From assembly GCF_000167355.1 (NCBI RefSeq), contig NZ_AAEW02000017.1, forward strand, positions 1 through 64,000: a stretch of 64,000 nt of DNA. Reading direction: 5' to 3'. The position numbers and the translations under genes are program-made. Numbering within the stretch: position 1 is the stretch's first letter; every line of letters begins with the position of its first letter. Origin of the DNA: Desulfuromonas acetoxidans DSM 684 (GTDB lineage: Bacteria; Desulfobacterota; Desulfuromonadia; Desulfuromonadales; Desulfuromonadaceae). The notes under the pieces were generated by a model. That model made no database searches. It was not told where the DNA came from and was given only the letters and a program-made list of their open reading frames with translations. Positions 8,293 to 17,864 of the stretch are shown one piece after another.

Positions 8293-9765
8293 TTAAACAA
8301 TCGCCTTCATGCCTTGCATCGCGTCACGCAGTTCCTCACCGATCTCTTCGATGTAGTGGCTGCGGATGTCAGCGTTGACACGCACCAGAGTGCTGTTGTC
8401 GACGCTGGTATCGACATTGTCCAGCCCTTTGCCGATCACTTCAGTCGTCACGCTGGCCATGAAGTCCTTGAGCAGGGGCACGCAGGCGTGGGCGAACAGG
8501 TAGCAACCGTACTCGGCGGTGTCGGAGATAACGCGGTTCATCTCGTAGAGCTTCTTGCGGGCGATGGTGTTGGCGATGAGCGGGGTCTCGTGGAGCGACT
8601 CGTAGTAAGCGGACTCGGGCTCAATGCCGACTTCGACCATGCTTTCGAAGGCCAGCTCAACACCGGCTTTAACCATGGCGACCATGAGGATAGCTTTGTC
8701 AAAGTATTCCTGCTCGGAGATTTCACCGGCTGCTTCGGTTTTTTCAAAAGCAGTCTGGCCGGTTTGCTCACGCCAGGTCAGCAGGTTGATGTCGTCGTTG
8801 GCCCAGTCTTCCATCATGGTGCTGGAGAACACGCCGGTAATAATGTCGTCCATGTGCTTGCGGAACAGCGGACGCATGATCTCTTTGAGTTCTTCAGCCA
8901 GCTCGTAGGCTTCCAGCTTGGCCGGGTTGGACAGGCGGTCCATCATGTTGGTGATACCACCGTGCTTGAGTGCTTCGGTGATGGTCTCCCAACCGTATTG
9001 GATCAGTTTGACGGCGTAAGGGGCTTCGATGCCGTTTTCGACCATCTTATCGAAGCACAGCAGGGCACCGGCTTGCAGCATGCCGCACAGGATGGTTTGC
9101 TCGCCCATCAGGTCGGATTTAACCTCGGCAACAAAGGAAGACTCAAGAACACCGGCACGATCACCACCTTGGGCGGAGCACAGGGCTTTGGCCAGTTCCA
9201 GGCCGTCGCCGTTGGGATCGTTTTCTTTGTGGACAGCGATCAGGGTCGGCACGCCGAAACCACGCTGATATTCGGCGCGAACTTCGGAACCGGGGCACTT
9301 GGGAGCAACCATGATAACGGTGAGGTCTTTACGGATGATGGTGCCTTCTTCAACAATGTTGAAGCCGTGCGCGTAGGAGAAGGTGGCGCCTTGTTTCATC
9401 AGCGGTACAACGGTGTTAACCACGTCGGTGTGCTGCTTGTCCGGAGCCAGGTTCATAACGATGTCAGCGGTGGGCAGCAGTTCTTCGTAGCTGCCGACGG
9501 TGAAGCCATTTTCCGTGGCGTTGATGTAGGACTGACGCTTTTCAGCGATGGCTTCTTTACGCAGGGTGTAGGACACGTCGAGACCGCTGTCACGCATGTT
9601 GAGACCCTGGTTAAGACCTTGAGCGCCGCAGCCGACGATGACGATCTTTTTGCCTTTGGCGTATTCGCAGCCGCCCGCAAATTCAGAAGCGTCCATAAAG
9701 CGGCAGGTGCCGAGTTCGTCGAGCTTTTCACGCATGCTCAGAGTGTTGAAGTAGTTTTGACCCAT
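8293..9765 (-). CDS. ilvC: Ketol-acid reductoisomerase, class II (long form)
   Basis: 490 residues, the length of the enterobacterial-type long-form enzyme. It converts acetolactate and acetohydroxybutyrate to dihydroxy acids, using NADPH and Mg2+, in branched-chain amino acid synthesis. I chose the ATG at 9763-9765 ([15 protein letters not shown]) because GGGGG lies upstream and the E. coli enzyme begins the same way. Visible motifs: Rossmann site [27 protein letters not shown]-like [23 protein letters not shown], and the metal-binding [12 protein letters not shown] and [16 protein letters not shown]. It is transcribed away from an ilvY-like regulator and ends at a strong terminator. No other ilv genes are adjacent. 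Confidence 0.97.
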   Translation of the reverse strand: MGQNYFNTLSMREKLDELGTCRFMDASEFAGGCEYAKGKKIVIVGCGAQGLNQGLNMRDSGLDVSYTLRKEAIAEKRQSYINATENGFTVGSYEELLPTADIVMNLAPDKQHTDVVNTVVPLMKQGATFSYAHGFNIVEEGTIIRKDLTVIMVAPKCPGSEVRAEYQRGFGVPTLIAVHKENDPNGDGLELAKALCSAQGGDRAGVLESSFVAEVKSDLMGEQTILCGMLQAGALLCFDKMVENGIEAPYAVKLIQYGWETITEALKHGGITNMMDRLSNPAKLEAYELAEELKEIMRPLFRKHMDDIITGVFSSTMMEDWANDDINLLTWREQTGQTAFEKTEAAGEISEQEYFDKAILMVAMVKAGVELAFESMVEVGIEPESAYYESLHETPLIANTIARKKLYEMNRVISDTAEYGCYLFAHACVPLLKDFMASVTTEVIGKGLDNVDTSVDNSTLVRVNADIRSHYIEEIGEELRDAMQGMKAIV

Positions 9766-9938
9766 GATTGATTTCCCCCTTGAAATGTGTTGGATGATGG
9801 TTCTGTTATCGTGTCGTTGTGTGACATGAGCTTTTTGCAAAACCTCACAACGCACAACGGTTTATCCGAAAAAAGTGATCATAGCGCACTTTAACGGATC
9901 GCTTCTATTGCGTAAATTGATTTGTCGGGTATATTGTG

Positions 9939-9953
9939 TTGCATATCCTGCAA
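9939..9953. promoter_or_regulatory. Candidate IlvY operator between ilvC and ilvY
   Basis: TTGCA and TGCAA flank a 5-base spacer, giving a perfect LysR-type dyad about 40 bases before the ilvY start and 174 bases before the ilvC start. IlvY of E. coli binds similar TTGCAA-type dyads in the same divergent intergenic region. The match to that motif is from memory. Confidence 0.5.
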
Positions 9954-9992
9954 TGATGGTTTGGAATCAATTGCTCAAGGGGAGGGAAGTTT

Positions 9993-10892
9993 TTGGATAT
10001 TCAACACTTGGAAGTGTTTTTGACGGCTGCAGAGCAGTTACATTTCGGTCGCGCCAGTCAGTTATGTCATATGAGCCCATCGGCATTGACCCGCACTATC
10101 CAGCGTCTCGAAGAGCAGGTGGGCAAACCTCTGTTCATTCGTGATAACCGTCATGTCATGCTTTCCGAAGCCGGTGAACTATTTCGCTCCTATGCCCGCG
10201 AGTCGATTCAGCAGTGGCGCTCGTTTAAGCAGGAATTGCGTGACGATAATTACCTGTCGGGCAATCTGTCGATCTACGCGTCGATTACTGCGGTGTACAG
10301 TATTTTGCCGGGGGTGTTGGAACGCTATCGCCAGCGTTATCCCGATGTACAGATTCATCTTCATTCCGGGGCGGCTGAACAGGCCCTGGATCAGGTCAAC
10401 AGTGGTGAGATCGACATTGCCGTGGCTGCGTTACCCGCCGGCAAGCGGTCACAGATGGAATTTTTGCCGTTAACAACGACACCGTTGGTGTTTATTGCTC
10501 CAGCCAATGTTGATCCTTTGGAAGATCCGCGCTGTAACGGCCTGCTCGATCTGTCGCGGGTGAATCTGGTGGTTCCGCAATATGGCCTGTCTCGTGATCG
10601 TCTCAACCAATGGCTGAAAACAGAGCGGGTGGCAGCCAACATCCGATCAGAAGTGTCGGGTAACGAAGCCCTGATTGCCCTGGTGCGCATTGGCGGTGGC
10701 ATCGGCATCGTGCCTAAGCTGGTATTGCAGCGCAGCCCATTCAGTTCCGAAGTGCGAATTATCGAAAAAGCTCCGCAGCTTGATCCCTATGAGGTGGGGT
10801 TGTGCTGTAACCGTTCTGCTCTGCAGTTGCCGAGTGTGCGGGCGTTCTGGAAGATGGCGGTTGAGCAGGCGACGGGGAAACTTGCTGAGTGA
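9993..10892 (+). CDS. ilvY: LysR-family transcriptional activator of ilvC
   Basis: 299 residues starting at TTG 9993 behind a GGGGAGGG ribosome site. The N-terminal winged helix reads MDIQHLEVFLTAAEQLHFGR and SPSALTRTIQRLEEQVG, followed by the periplasmic-binding-protein-like effector domain. It resembles IlvY, the regulator that activates ilvC when acetolactate accumulates. Divergent placement next to ilvC supports this. LysR proteins usually repress themselves and activate the divergent gene from a shared operator; a suitable dyad is present at 9939-9953. The alternative is another LysR protein that only happens to be here, which is unlikely. Confidence 0.88.
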   Translation: MDIQHLEVFLTAAEQLHFGRASQLCHMSPSALTRTIQRLEEQVGKPLFIRDNRHVMLSEAGELFRSYARESIQQWRSFKQELRDDNYLSGNLSIYASITAVYSILPGVLERYRQRYPDVQIHLHSGAAEQALDQVNSGEIDIAVAALPAGKRSQMEFLPLTTTPLVFIAPANVDPLEDPRCNGLLDLSRVNLVVPQYGLSRDRLNQWLKTERVAANIRSEVSGNEALIALVRIGGGIGIVPKLVLQRSPFSSEVRIIEKAPQLDPYEVGLCCNRSALQLPSVRAFWKMAVEQATGKLAE

Positions 10893-10930
10893 TGTTTTTA
10901 CAGTGTGTTAGAAGCGTCCTTCTTTAGATT

Positions 10931-11377
10931 CAGCACCGCCGAACGCAGTGAACGTTGCCGCGATGATCGTCGGCAGCCTACGTCATATGGGCACCAGAAT
11001 TGTGAACGGATGAAGTTTGCCAGAGCTATCAGTTTCGGATTACGAACCACGGAAGATCAAAGTCAAGATCAAGGTCGCCGGGTTTCGTCCCGGCAGCCGA
11101 CATACTTTTGGCTGGCCGCCCAAAAGTATGCAAAAGCCAGCTTAAACACCTCCTGAACCTGGATCAACCTACACTGTGTCTGTTTCCGTTTTGCATCACA
11201 GATTCGGCTCGCCGCCCTTTAGGTCGGCGAATCGTGCAGCTCATCATTTTTGGCATAAAACGTTGATAACGGTTTAACGCCTTACTCTATTTTTTCCGTG
11301 GCACCGGTAAAACGGGTGGGCAGTGCCCACCCTTCTTAAGAGTGTTATTTAGCAGCCAAGCTCTCCCGTTCAGCAGC
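10931..11377. repeat. Long noncoding repeat, copy 1
   Basis: This copy has a ~45-base leader (10931-10980) and a 397-base body (10981-11377). The body matches 11720-12117 closely along its full length, with scattered substitutions and small indels. It contains hairpins: CCGGGTTTCGTCCCGG near 11080, CATACTTTTGG / CCAAAAGTATG around 11100-11132, and GGGTGGGCAGTGCCCACCC at 11314-11332. No reading frame is conserved between the copies, so it is probably not coding. Confidence 0.75.
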
Positions 11378-12150
11378 ACCGAACGCAATGAACGTCAGCG
11401 CGATGGTTGTCGGCAACCTGTTTGAGCGGTAGCGAGTTTTGCCGACATCGCGGTGTAAGAGAATGGAGTGAGGGAACCCGAAGAGCGCAATAGGGTTGTT
11501 ATTAATCAGATGAACGAGAGGTGTTGCGTGAGATTTTTTGCGTCAGCAAGGCAGAGGGAGGAGCGATAGTCGTTCTATGGCGACGACCGATAACGCCGCT
11601 GACGTGAAAAAGATCCGCAACAACTCCGTGAAGGCTGATTGATGACAACCCCTTGGGAGTCGATTTTGCCTCCTTTTTGTCGACGCAAAAGGGAGCCGAC
11701 GTGCGGGCGCGGAAGCCCGCGTCACGTGGGGACTAGAATTGCGAACGGATGAAGTTTGACAGCGCAATTCGTTCCTAATGACGAACCACTGAAGATCAAG
11801 ATCAAAGTCAAGGCCGCCGGGTTTCGTCCCGGCAGCCGACATGCTTTTGACTGGCCGCTCAAAAGTATGCAAAAGCCAGCTTGAACACCTCCTGAACCTG
11901 GACCCACCGACAATGGGGCTCTTTCCGTAATGCGTTACAGATTCGGCTCGTCGCCCTTTAAGTCGACGAATCGAGCAATTCATCAGCACTTATGTAAAAC
12001 GTTGATAACTTTTTTACGACTCTCTCTATTTCTGGTGTGGCACCGATTAAACGGGTGGGACGGAGCCCACCCTTCGATCGTCTGTTATTCAGCAGCCCAG
12101 CCCTCCCGTTCAGCAGCGTGGAAGCCCATGTCATGTGTGCACAGAGTTGA
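11378..12150. repeat. Long noncoding repeat, copy 2, and start of a third copy
   Basis: The leader at 11378-11423 matches 10931-10980. It is separated from the body (11720-12117) by ~296 bases (11424-11719) that are absent from copy 1. That extra piece holds a hairpin around 11670-11697 (CTCCTTTTTG pairing with CAAAAGGGAG) and GC-rich GCGGGCGCGGAAGCCCGC. From 12118 a decayed third copy begins, with similarity to 11711-11745, and soon fades. No gene is recognisable in the whole 10893-12192 stretch. Confidence 0.7.
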
Positions 12151-12192
12151 GTTCCAGATGATCTTTGCGCACCACTCATTGGATAACTCAGA

Positions 12193-12615
12193 TTACGCCG
12201 GAGGATCACACACCTGCGTCACACAAGGGCATTTTTTCGGGTCCTGCTCACCAATCAACTCTTTATTGATCGCAATACATTCTTCCACTCGCGCCACATC
12301 AAACCCGGCCATCTTGTAATTACCGATCTGCATCAACGGACGCACAATCAACAGCGGTTCGTGAACCATCAGCGCCAGGGCTTTTGTCTCGCTGATCTCA
12401 GAGGGCTTGATCTCGCCCGTTTTGACAAGTGGATTGGTCGGATTGAACCACTCGGCAACCGGCAGGTCGCCAAAGAACGGACGCAAGGTCTCTTCGGACC
12501 AGCCGGTGGTGAGCAGATCGCGCACATCGAGTTCATGCCCCGAAGCTTCAAGAATCTCTTTTTGCTTTGCATTGCCTTTGCAACCGGGCTTTTCCCAGAA
12601 AATGATCTTGGCCAT
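12193..12615 (-). CDS. ArsC/Spx-family protein (nitrogenase-associated NifO-like)
   Basis: 140 residues from the ATG at 12613-12615, preceded by GAGGAGAA; an upstream in-frame ATG lacks a ribosome site. The protein has the thioredoxin-like ArsC fold: MAKIIFWEKPGCKGNAKQK with the single N-terminal Cys of the family, LRPFFGDLPVAEWFNPTNP, and a C-terminal MQIGNYKMAGFD in place of the usual arsenate reductase region. Such proteins are often annotated 'nitrogenase-associated protein'. The tail KKCPCVTQVCDPPA adds three cysteines. No nif genes or arsenic genes lie nearby, so the substrate is unknown. A terminator separates it from the antiporter gene upstream on the same strand. Confidence 0.75.
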   Translation of the reverse strand: MAKIIFWEKPGCKGNAKQKEILEASGHELDVRDLLTTGWSEETLRPFFGDLPVAEWFNPTNPLVKTGEIKPSEISETKALALMVHEPLLIVRPLMQIGNYKMAGFDVARVEECIAINKELIGEQDPKKCPCVTQVCDPPA

Positions 12616-12630
12616 TGCTGTTCTCCTCAA

Positions 12631-12662
12631 TAAAAAAGGCTGGACGAATCATCGTCCAGCCT
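12631..12662 (-). terminator. Rho-independent terminator of the antiporter gene
   Basis: An 11-bp perfect stem (AGGCTGGACGA at 12637-12647, TCGTCCAGCCT at 12652-12662) has a 4-base loop and is followed on the minus strand by a run of T. It sits between the antiporter stop and the ArsC-like start. Confidence 0.88.
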
Positions 12663-12718
12663 CGTTGCTGTGAGTGTTTCTTACGTCTTTGTAAGAATCG
12701 ATAGGATTTAAGATTATG

Positions 12719-14569
12719 TCATACCGATTCGGTTGCGGTCAAACCTTCTCCATTGATCGGGCCGCTGGTCAGGCAGAATTCCGGTGGCATCATGCTGATA
12801 ATCTTCCAGCCGGGTAACGGACTCAGGGCGGCATCGGTGGTAAAAATACGGATATTATCTTTACGATCAATGGCAAACAGCGGGATAGTGCCTTCAAATT
12901 GTTGATCGAGAAATTGCTTAAAGGTAAACGCCTCGGACAGCTTGGTGGTGTGCACTTCGCCCCCTTGTTCCAACATCTCGCGTAACCTGTGATACGTGAC
13001 ATCCCGTCCAAACAGGCGTTGGCCGCGGTGGCGCGCCGTCACCTGCATCTTTTCTGACTTTTGACTGTCAGCGCGCGTCTGCAGGGAGTAGATATTTTCC
13101 TGACCAAGGTCGATGCGGTAGTGCATGGCTGCATTGACATTGAGTGATTCACGGCTTGAGAGGGCCAGTAGCCGCCCGAGACCGACCATGTCAAGATGGC
13201 GGTCGGCATGTTCTGAGATTGGATTGCCGAAATAGGTGGGCAAACTATCCATACGTGCTTTGGAGATTTTTTCCCAGCTTGAGTCGGTCAGACGAACGCG
13301 AAAGCCGTTTTCCACCAGGGCCTTGCCAATGGCTCGGGCAACAGGGTTAGCGCCGATCATCAGGAAGCCGCGCGGTTCGGGTTCCGCTACCCCTAACCAT
13401 AGGGCAATGGGGCGGGCTGTGGCGCTTTGTAGCAGCACGGTACCGATGATGACCAAAAAGGTCAGTGGCACCAGTAGCGCGGCGTCTTCAAAACCTGCCT
13501 GTTCCAGTTGCAGGGCAAACAGGGCTGAGACCGCAGCGGCAACAATGCCGCGCGGGGCGATCCAGGCGAGTAGATGGCGTTCTGGCCAGCGCAGGGTCGA
13601 GCCAAAAGATGAGAACATGATATTGAGTGGCCGGGCTAAAAACTGTATGGCCAGGAAGATATACACAGCCGACCATCCCAGCTTTTCAAACGAGTTGAAA
13701 TCGAGGCGGGCGGCAAGAATGATAAACAGTAGGGAGATGAGCAGGATACTGAGACTCTCTTTGAAATCGAGAATTTCCTCCATATCAACGTCAGGCATAT
13801 TGGCCAACCACATGCCGAGCACGGTGACGGTGACCAGGCCGGATTCAGGCTGCAACAGGTTGGACAGGGCAAAGGTGCCGAATACCAGGGCCAGTGCTGA
13901 AACGTTGTGGAGAAATTCCGGCAGCCAGTGATTGCGGATCAGCATGCCGAATCCATAGCCTCCGGCCGCACCGATGGCAAAACCAACCAGAACGATATTG
14001 CCGAAGCTCATCAACGTATGCCCCAAGGCTTCCTGGCCGCCGCCACTGATGACAAATTCGTACACCAGAACCGCCAGAGACGCACCGATCGGATCAATCA
14101 CAATTCCTTCCCAGCGCAGGATACTGGAAACTGCGGCTGTTGGTCGTACGGTGCGTAACATCGGGGCGATCACCGTCGGCCCGGTGACTACGGAGATGGC
14201 GCCAAACAGAAAACACAGCTCCCAACTGATGCCGGTGGCTAATCGCGTGGCGACGGTGGTGATGACCCAGGTGATGAGCATGCCGAACGAGCACATGTTG
14301 CGCACCACCAAGTGCATTCCCTTGATCTCACGGAATTTAAGGGTCAGGCTGCCTTCAAACAGAATGACGGCAACACTGAGTGAGACAATGGGAAACAACA
14401 GATCTCCGAGAAACTGATCCGGATCGAAAATCTTAAAGGTTGGCCCGGCAAGCAGACCGGTCAACAGAAGAAAAATGATGGCTGGAAGTTTGACGCGCCA
14501 TGCCAGCCACTGACACAGGCTGCTGACAACAAAAATAGAGGCAAACAGGGCGACGGTGGTATCAATCAT
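12719..14569 (-). CDS. CPA1-type cation:proton antiporter with C-terminal TrkA-N-like domain
   Basis: 616 residues. The first ~400 hold about 12-13 membrane segments typical of Na+/H+ exchangers, including VVTGPTVIAPMLRTVRPTAA, EGIVIDPIGASLAVLVYEF with the acidic transport residue, and LLAWIAPRGIVAAAVSALFA. From about residue 405 comes a soluble Rossmann-like region, EPRGFLMIGANPVARAIGKA, resembling the TrkA-N/RCK nucleotide-sensing domain. NhaP-type exchangers with such tails control cytoplasmic pH, sodium or potassium. The start codon has only a weak ribosome site. It faces a divergent symporter gene, 191 bases away. Ion selectivity cannot be read from the sequence. Confidence 0.88.
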   Translation of the reverse strand: MIDTTVALFASIFVVSSLCQWLAWRVKLPAIIFLLLTGLLAGPTFKIFDPDQFLGDLLFPIVSLSVAVILFEGSLTLKFREIKGMHLVVRNMCSFGMLITWVITTVATRLATGISWELCFLFGAISVVTGPTVIAPMLRTVRPTAAVSSILRWEGIVIDPIGASLAVLVYEFVISGGGQEALGHTLMSFGNIVLVGFAIGAAGGYGFGMLIRNHWLPEFLHNVSALALVFGTFALSNLLQPESGLVTVTVLGMWLANMPDVDMEEILDFKESLSILLISLLFIILAARLDFNSFEKLGWSAVYIFLAIQFLARPLNIMFSSFGSTLRWPERHLLAWIAPRGIVAAAVSALFALQLEQAGFEDAALLVPLTFLVIIGTVLLQSATARPIALWLGVAEPEPRGFLMIGANPVARAIGKALVENGFRVRLTDSSWEKISKARMDSLPTYFGNPISEHADRHLDMVGLGRLLALSSRESLNVNAAMHYRIDLGQENIYSLQTRADSQKSEKMQVTARHRGQRLFGRDVTYHRLREMLEQGGEVHTTKLSEAFTFKQFLDQQFEGTIPLFAIDRKDNIRIFTTDAALSPLPGWKIISMMPPEFCLTSGPINGEGLTATESV

Positions 14570-14760
14570 ATCAAGATCCGTAATGGGTCATTGCAGAGGT
14601 GAAATAGAAAGAACCAATTTATCTTGAAGTGTTGGCAACGGCAACGAAAATAACAGCGCACAGCAGGGCTGGCCAATAAGAAAGTCATCACCACAGTGTG
14701 GAAATATGCTATGAATCAGACTTTGCCATGTTGTTATGTTATTGCCAAGGATTTCATCCC

Positions 14761-16146
14761 GTGTCTCATCAGCCGACATTTCTGCTCGCATTCAGCCTGA
14801 CTTTGGTGGTCATGGTGGTCCTTGCCTTCAGCGGACAAAAAAAGATCCGCGATGGCGTGCAATTTTCTCTTGGTGGCCGCCAGTTCGGGGCCTGGCACGT
14901 CTCCGGTGCCATTACCGGCACTTTGGTTGGCGGAGCTTCGACCATCGGCACCGCACAACTGGCGTTTCTCTACGGTCTCTCCGCCTGGTGGTTCACCCTC
15001 GGTGCCGGATTAGCCTGCCTGTTTCTCGGTCTGTTTCTCGCCGTGCCCCTGCGCCGCGCTCAGCTTGAAACCATCCCGCAACTGATCGAACGCCATTACG
15101 GGCCCCAAGCGCGGGTTGCTGCCAGCCTGTTTTCCGCCACCGGCATGTTCATTCAGATTGTCGCTCAATTGTTGGCGTGTGGCGCAATTCTCGCCGCGCT
15201 GTTCGGTCTGTCGCTTGAAGTGAGTGCATTGCTGGCGTCGCTTCTGGTGGTGACTTTTGCCTATGGCGGCATGAAAGGGGCAGGGCGGCTTGGTCTGGTT
15301 AAGCTGTTTTTGATCTACCTGACCATGGTGGTTGCCGGGATCATGGCCTATCATCATGGTGGCGGTTGGAGTGGCTACCGTCAGTTTTTTGCAAACGATC
15401 CCTGGTTTAATCTGTTGGGCTACGGGGTGCAGGCAGGTACTTCGGATCTGGTGTCGATGCTGGTTGGAGTGATCTCCACCCAGACCTATTTACAGGCGGT
15501 GTTTTCCGCCCGCAACGAGATCACGGCACGTTCCGGTGCGTTGCTCAGTGCGGTACTGATTCCCCCCTTGGGGTTGCTGGGCATTACGGTGGGCCTGTTT
15601 ATGCGGCGTCAGTTTCCAGAGATGGAAAGTGCTCTGGCGTTGCCGCAATTTATTCTTCAACATTTCCCGGCCTGGTTTGCCGGTTTATCTTTCGCCACAT
15701 TGCTGATCGCTGCCGTGGCTACGTCGGCCGGACTGGCGTTGGGGGCTGCAACCACGTTGCGGGTTGATGTGATTCGTGGCCGCCTGTGGCCGGGACTTCC
15801 TGATGTCGCCCAACGACGGCTGGTGATTCTTGCGCTGGTTTGCGGAGCGTTTGGTTTATTGATGGCCAATATGGGCTCTGCCATCATGCAGTGGAGCTTT
15901 TTGTCCATGGGCTTGCGCGGTGCCACGTTGTTTTTCCCGGTCCTGCTGGCCATTATTTTGCCACAGCGGGATCTGCATGGTGCCGGTAAGTGGTCGATCT
16001 ATCTGGCCCCCAGTTGTGTGGTGGCGATGGGCGGGGTTGGAGGATGGCTTTCACCGTTGTATGCCGGATTGAGTTGTTCCATTGCCATCTTTGTTGTCGG
16101 TCTCCTGATGAAGCAGGGACGTTCGTCATCCGGTCCTTCTCAATAA
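14761..16146 (+). CDS. Sodium:solute symporter family protein
   Basis: About 461 residues from a GTG at 14761 with AAGGA nine bases upstream; earlier in-frame ATGs (14698, 14728) have no ribosome site. About 12-13 hydrophobic segments are visible. FSLGGRQFGAWHVSGAITGT and VGGASTIGTAQLAFLYGLSA match the SSS family (PutP/PanF type), where the equivalent region lines the sodium site. The substrate is unknown. The next gene is tRNA-Gly, so this is likely a single-gene unit. Confidence 0.85.
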   Translation: MSHQPTFLLAFSLTLVVMVVLAFSGQKKIRDGVQFSLGGRQFGAWHVSGAITGTLVGGASTIGTAQLAFLYGLSAWWFTLGAGLACLFLGLFLAVPLRRAQLETIPQLIERHYGPQARVAASLFSATGMFIQIVAQLLACGAILAALFGLSLEVSALLASLLVVTFAYGGMKGAGRLGLVKLFLIYLTMVVAGIMAYHHGGGWSGYRQFFANDPWFNLLGYGVQAGTSDLVSMLVGVISTQTYLQAVFSARNEITARSGALLSAVLIPPLGLLGITVGLFMRRQFPEMESALALPQFILQHFPAWFAGLSFATLLIAAVATSAGLALGAATTLRVDVIRGRLWPGLPDVAQRRLVILALVCGAFGLLMANMGSAIMQWSFLSMGLRGATLFFPVLLAIILPQRDLHGAGKWSIYLAPSCVVAMGGVGGWLSPLYAGLSCSIAIFVVGLLMKQGRSSSGPSQ

Positions 16147-16190
16147 CGGACAGGGAAATTTTTATTGAAGGATTTTATGCGAAAAAAAGT

Positions 16191-16219
16191 TTGACTTCGT
16201 CTCAGGGTTTTGTTAGAAC
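16191..16219 (+). promoter_or_regulatory. Promoter of tRNA-Gly
   Basis: TTGACT at 16191-16196, a 17-base spacer and TAGAAC at 16214-16219 form a sigma-70 promoter about 39 bases before the tRNA. The GC-rich AACCCCGC after the -10 resembles the discriminator of stable RNA genes under stringent control. Confidence 0.65.
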
Positions 16220-16257
16220 TAACCCCGCTCTGACAGAGCACAGCACAAACATAATGT

Positions 16258-16332
<75 letters not shown>

Positions 16333-16338
16333 TTTTAT

Positions 16339-16370
16339 AAAGGCCTGATCCTCGGATCAGGCCTTTTTTG
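16339..16370 (+). terminator. Rho-independent terminator after tRNA-Gly
   Basis: AAAGGCCTGATCC and GGATCAGGCCTTT form a 13-bp stem with a 2-base loop, then a T-run. It starts 7 bases after the tRNA. Confidence 0.9.
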
Positions 16371-16696
16371 TTTTTGCAGACTCTTGCAGTCTGATGACAA
16401 GGGGGCTCGCGAATAACGCGCTTAATTTTTAAGTTATGGTACAATACTAGAGCTAGTGTTCCGTTCAAATAAAATCGTTGGGTCTGGCTTTATTTTGTAC
16501 TATTCTCACGGTGTTGCATCATTTTAGAATGGCCTCTTTGGTAATTTCGCGCCTTGTGTGAAAGATACGATGCTGTGCCATACTCCTGAATGTTCAGCAT
16601 TGACTTGGCATTGATAAAGCAAAAGTTGAGGGTTTTAAAACCACTGTGTTTTTGGATGGAACGGGCAGATGTAGAGAGTTAATGAGGGGTTTTTTA
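16371..16696. other. Intergenic region before the PAS kinase
   Basis: No gene is visible. A weak sigma-54-like element (GG-N10-GC, TGGCATTGATAAAGCA at 16606-16621) lies ~80 bases before the kinase start; its -12 half departs from TTGC, so I give it little weight. Confidence 0.35.
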
Positions 16697-17824
16697 ATGA
16701 TTGAAACGAACTTTGCTCCGGCTCGGCGTTTGACTCAGGAAGAGCTTGCCAGCCAATTGAAGGTTATCAGTGATAGTGAGGTTGTGTCGGTTTTGCTGAA
16801 CTCGGTGGGGGGGTTGTTCGCAATTGTGAATGAGCAACGCCAGGTTTTGTCTTTGAACGACAAGTTCATAAAAATGCTCGGTATCACTGATCCTTACGAA
16901 TTCTTTGGCTTACGTCCCGGTGAGGTGTTGCATTGTATCCACTCTGACGAAATGCCCGGCGGTTGCGGAACGTCAAAATCCTGTTCCACCTGTGGTGCGG
17001 TGTTGGCCATGCTTTCAAGTCTGAAAACAGACCAGGCTGCTGAGGAAACCTGTGCCCTGACCATGAAGGCTGAGCAAGGATGTAACGAATTGTATCTGCG
17101 CATCAGATCTCAACCGATTCGGATCGAAGGCTATCGACTGCTGTTTCTTTTTATTCAAGATATTACCGTTGATCAGCAACGCGCCGTTTTGGAGAAAACG
17201 TTTTATCACGATATCAACAATTTACTCAATGGACTGTATGGTGCCAGCAATCTTCTTTTACGCGGTAAAAGTATTGAGAAGTACAGTCAGGTGATTCATA
17301 ACTTGAGTGAACGACTCATCAAAGAGGTTGAAGTGCAGAAAATGCTTTCAAAGCATACTGCCGAGGCCTCATTGCAAAAGACAGACGTTGCAACGGATAA
17401 TCTTCTAGCTGAAATTCGTTCTTTTTACAGTCATCACCCCGCCGCTGAAAAAACACATCTTGAGATTGTTACGAGTGAGCAGAATGTGCATGTGTACAGT
17501 GATGTTTCTCTTGTGATGCGCGTACTTTGTAACATGATCACCAATGCACTCGAAGCGAGCACTGATAATGAAGTGGTGAAGGTATGGATGTCGAAGGTGG
17601 CAGACCGGGTCATCTTTCATGTGCACAATAATCAGGTTATTCCGAAAAATGTTCAGTTACGTCTTTTTGAAAAGAATTTCAGCACGAAAACTGATGAAGG
17701 ACGCGGTCTGGGAACCTATTCAATGAAGTTGATCGGCGAGAAGTTATTGGGTGGAAAGGTCAGATTTATTTCTGCGGATCCCGAGGGAACCACCTTTACC
17801 TTTTCCTTGCCGGTGATGGACTGA
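16697..17824 (+). CDS. Soluble PAS-domain histidine kinase with cysteine cluster
   Basis: About 375 residues. The ATG at 16697 follows GAGGGG; an upstream in-frame start at 16646 lacks a ribosome site. A PAS domain (about residues 30-165) contains the cysteine motif GGCGTSKSCSTCG, as in a group of deltaproteobacterial kinases where it may bind iron or sense redox. The phospho-acceptor region is FYHDINNLLNGLYGASNLLL, with the likely His followed by Asp rather than Glu. An HATPase domain follows with ITNALEAS and DEGRGLGTYSMKLI. There is no membrane segment. No regulator gene is adjacent; the hybrid kinase operon converges on it, with 40 bases between. Confidence 0.8.
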   Translation: MIETNFAPARRLTQEELASQLKVISDSEVVSVLLNSVGGLFAIVNEQRQVLSLNDKFIKMLGITDPYEFFGLRPGEVLHCIHSDEMPGGCGTSKSCSTCGAVLAMLSSLKTDQAAEETCALTMKAEQGCNELYLRIRSQPIRIEGYRLLFLFIQDITVDQQRAVLEKTFYHDINNLLNGLYGASNLLLRGKSIEKYSQVIHNLSERLIKEVEVQKMLSKHTAEASLQKTDVATDNLLAEIRSFYSHHPAAEKTHLEIVTSEQNVHVYSDVSLVMRVLCNMITNALEASTDNEVVKVWMSKVADRVIFHVHNNQVIPKNVQLRLFEKNFSTKTDEGRGLGTYSMKLIGEKLLGGKVRFISADPEGTTFTFSLPVMD

Positions 17825-17864
17825 GATCTCAGGTTCCTTCGCTATTTAATACCGTATCATCAAT

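Noticed and set aside
8248-9771. Long open frame (507 codons) on the plus strand opposite ilvC
   Set aside because: It is the antisense shadow of a highly conserved gene; its translation resembles no protein and is rich in His, Val and Gly as expected from complementing ilvC codons.
10905-12319. Short open frames in the repeat region
   Set aside because: None is kept in frame between the two repeat copies, and none has a convincing ribosome site or domain.
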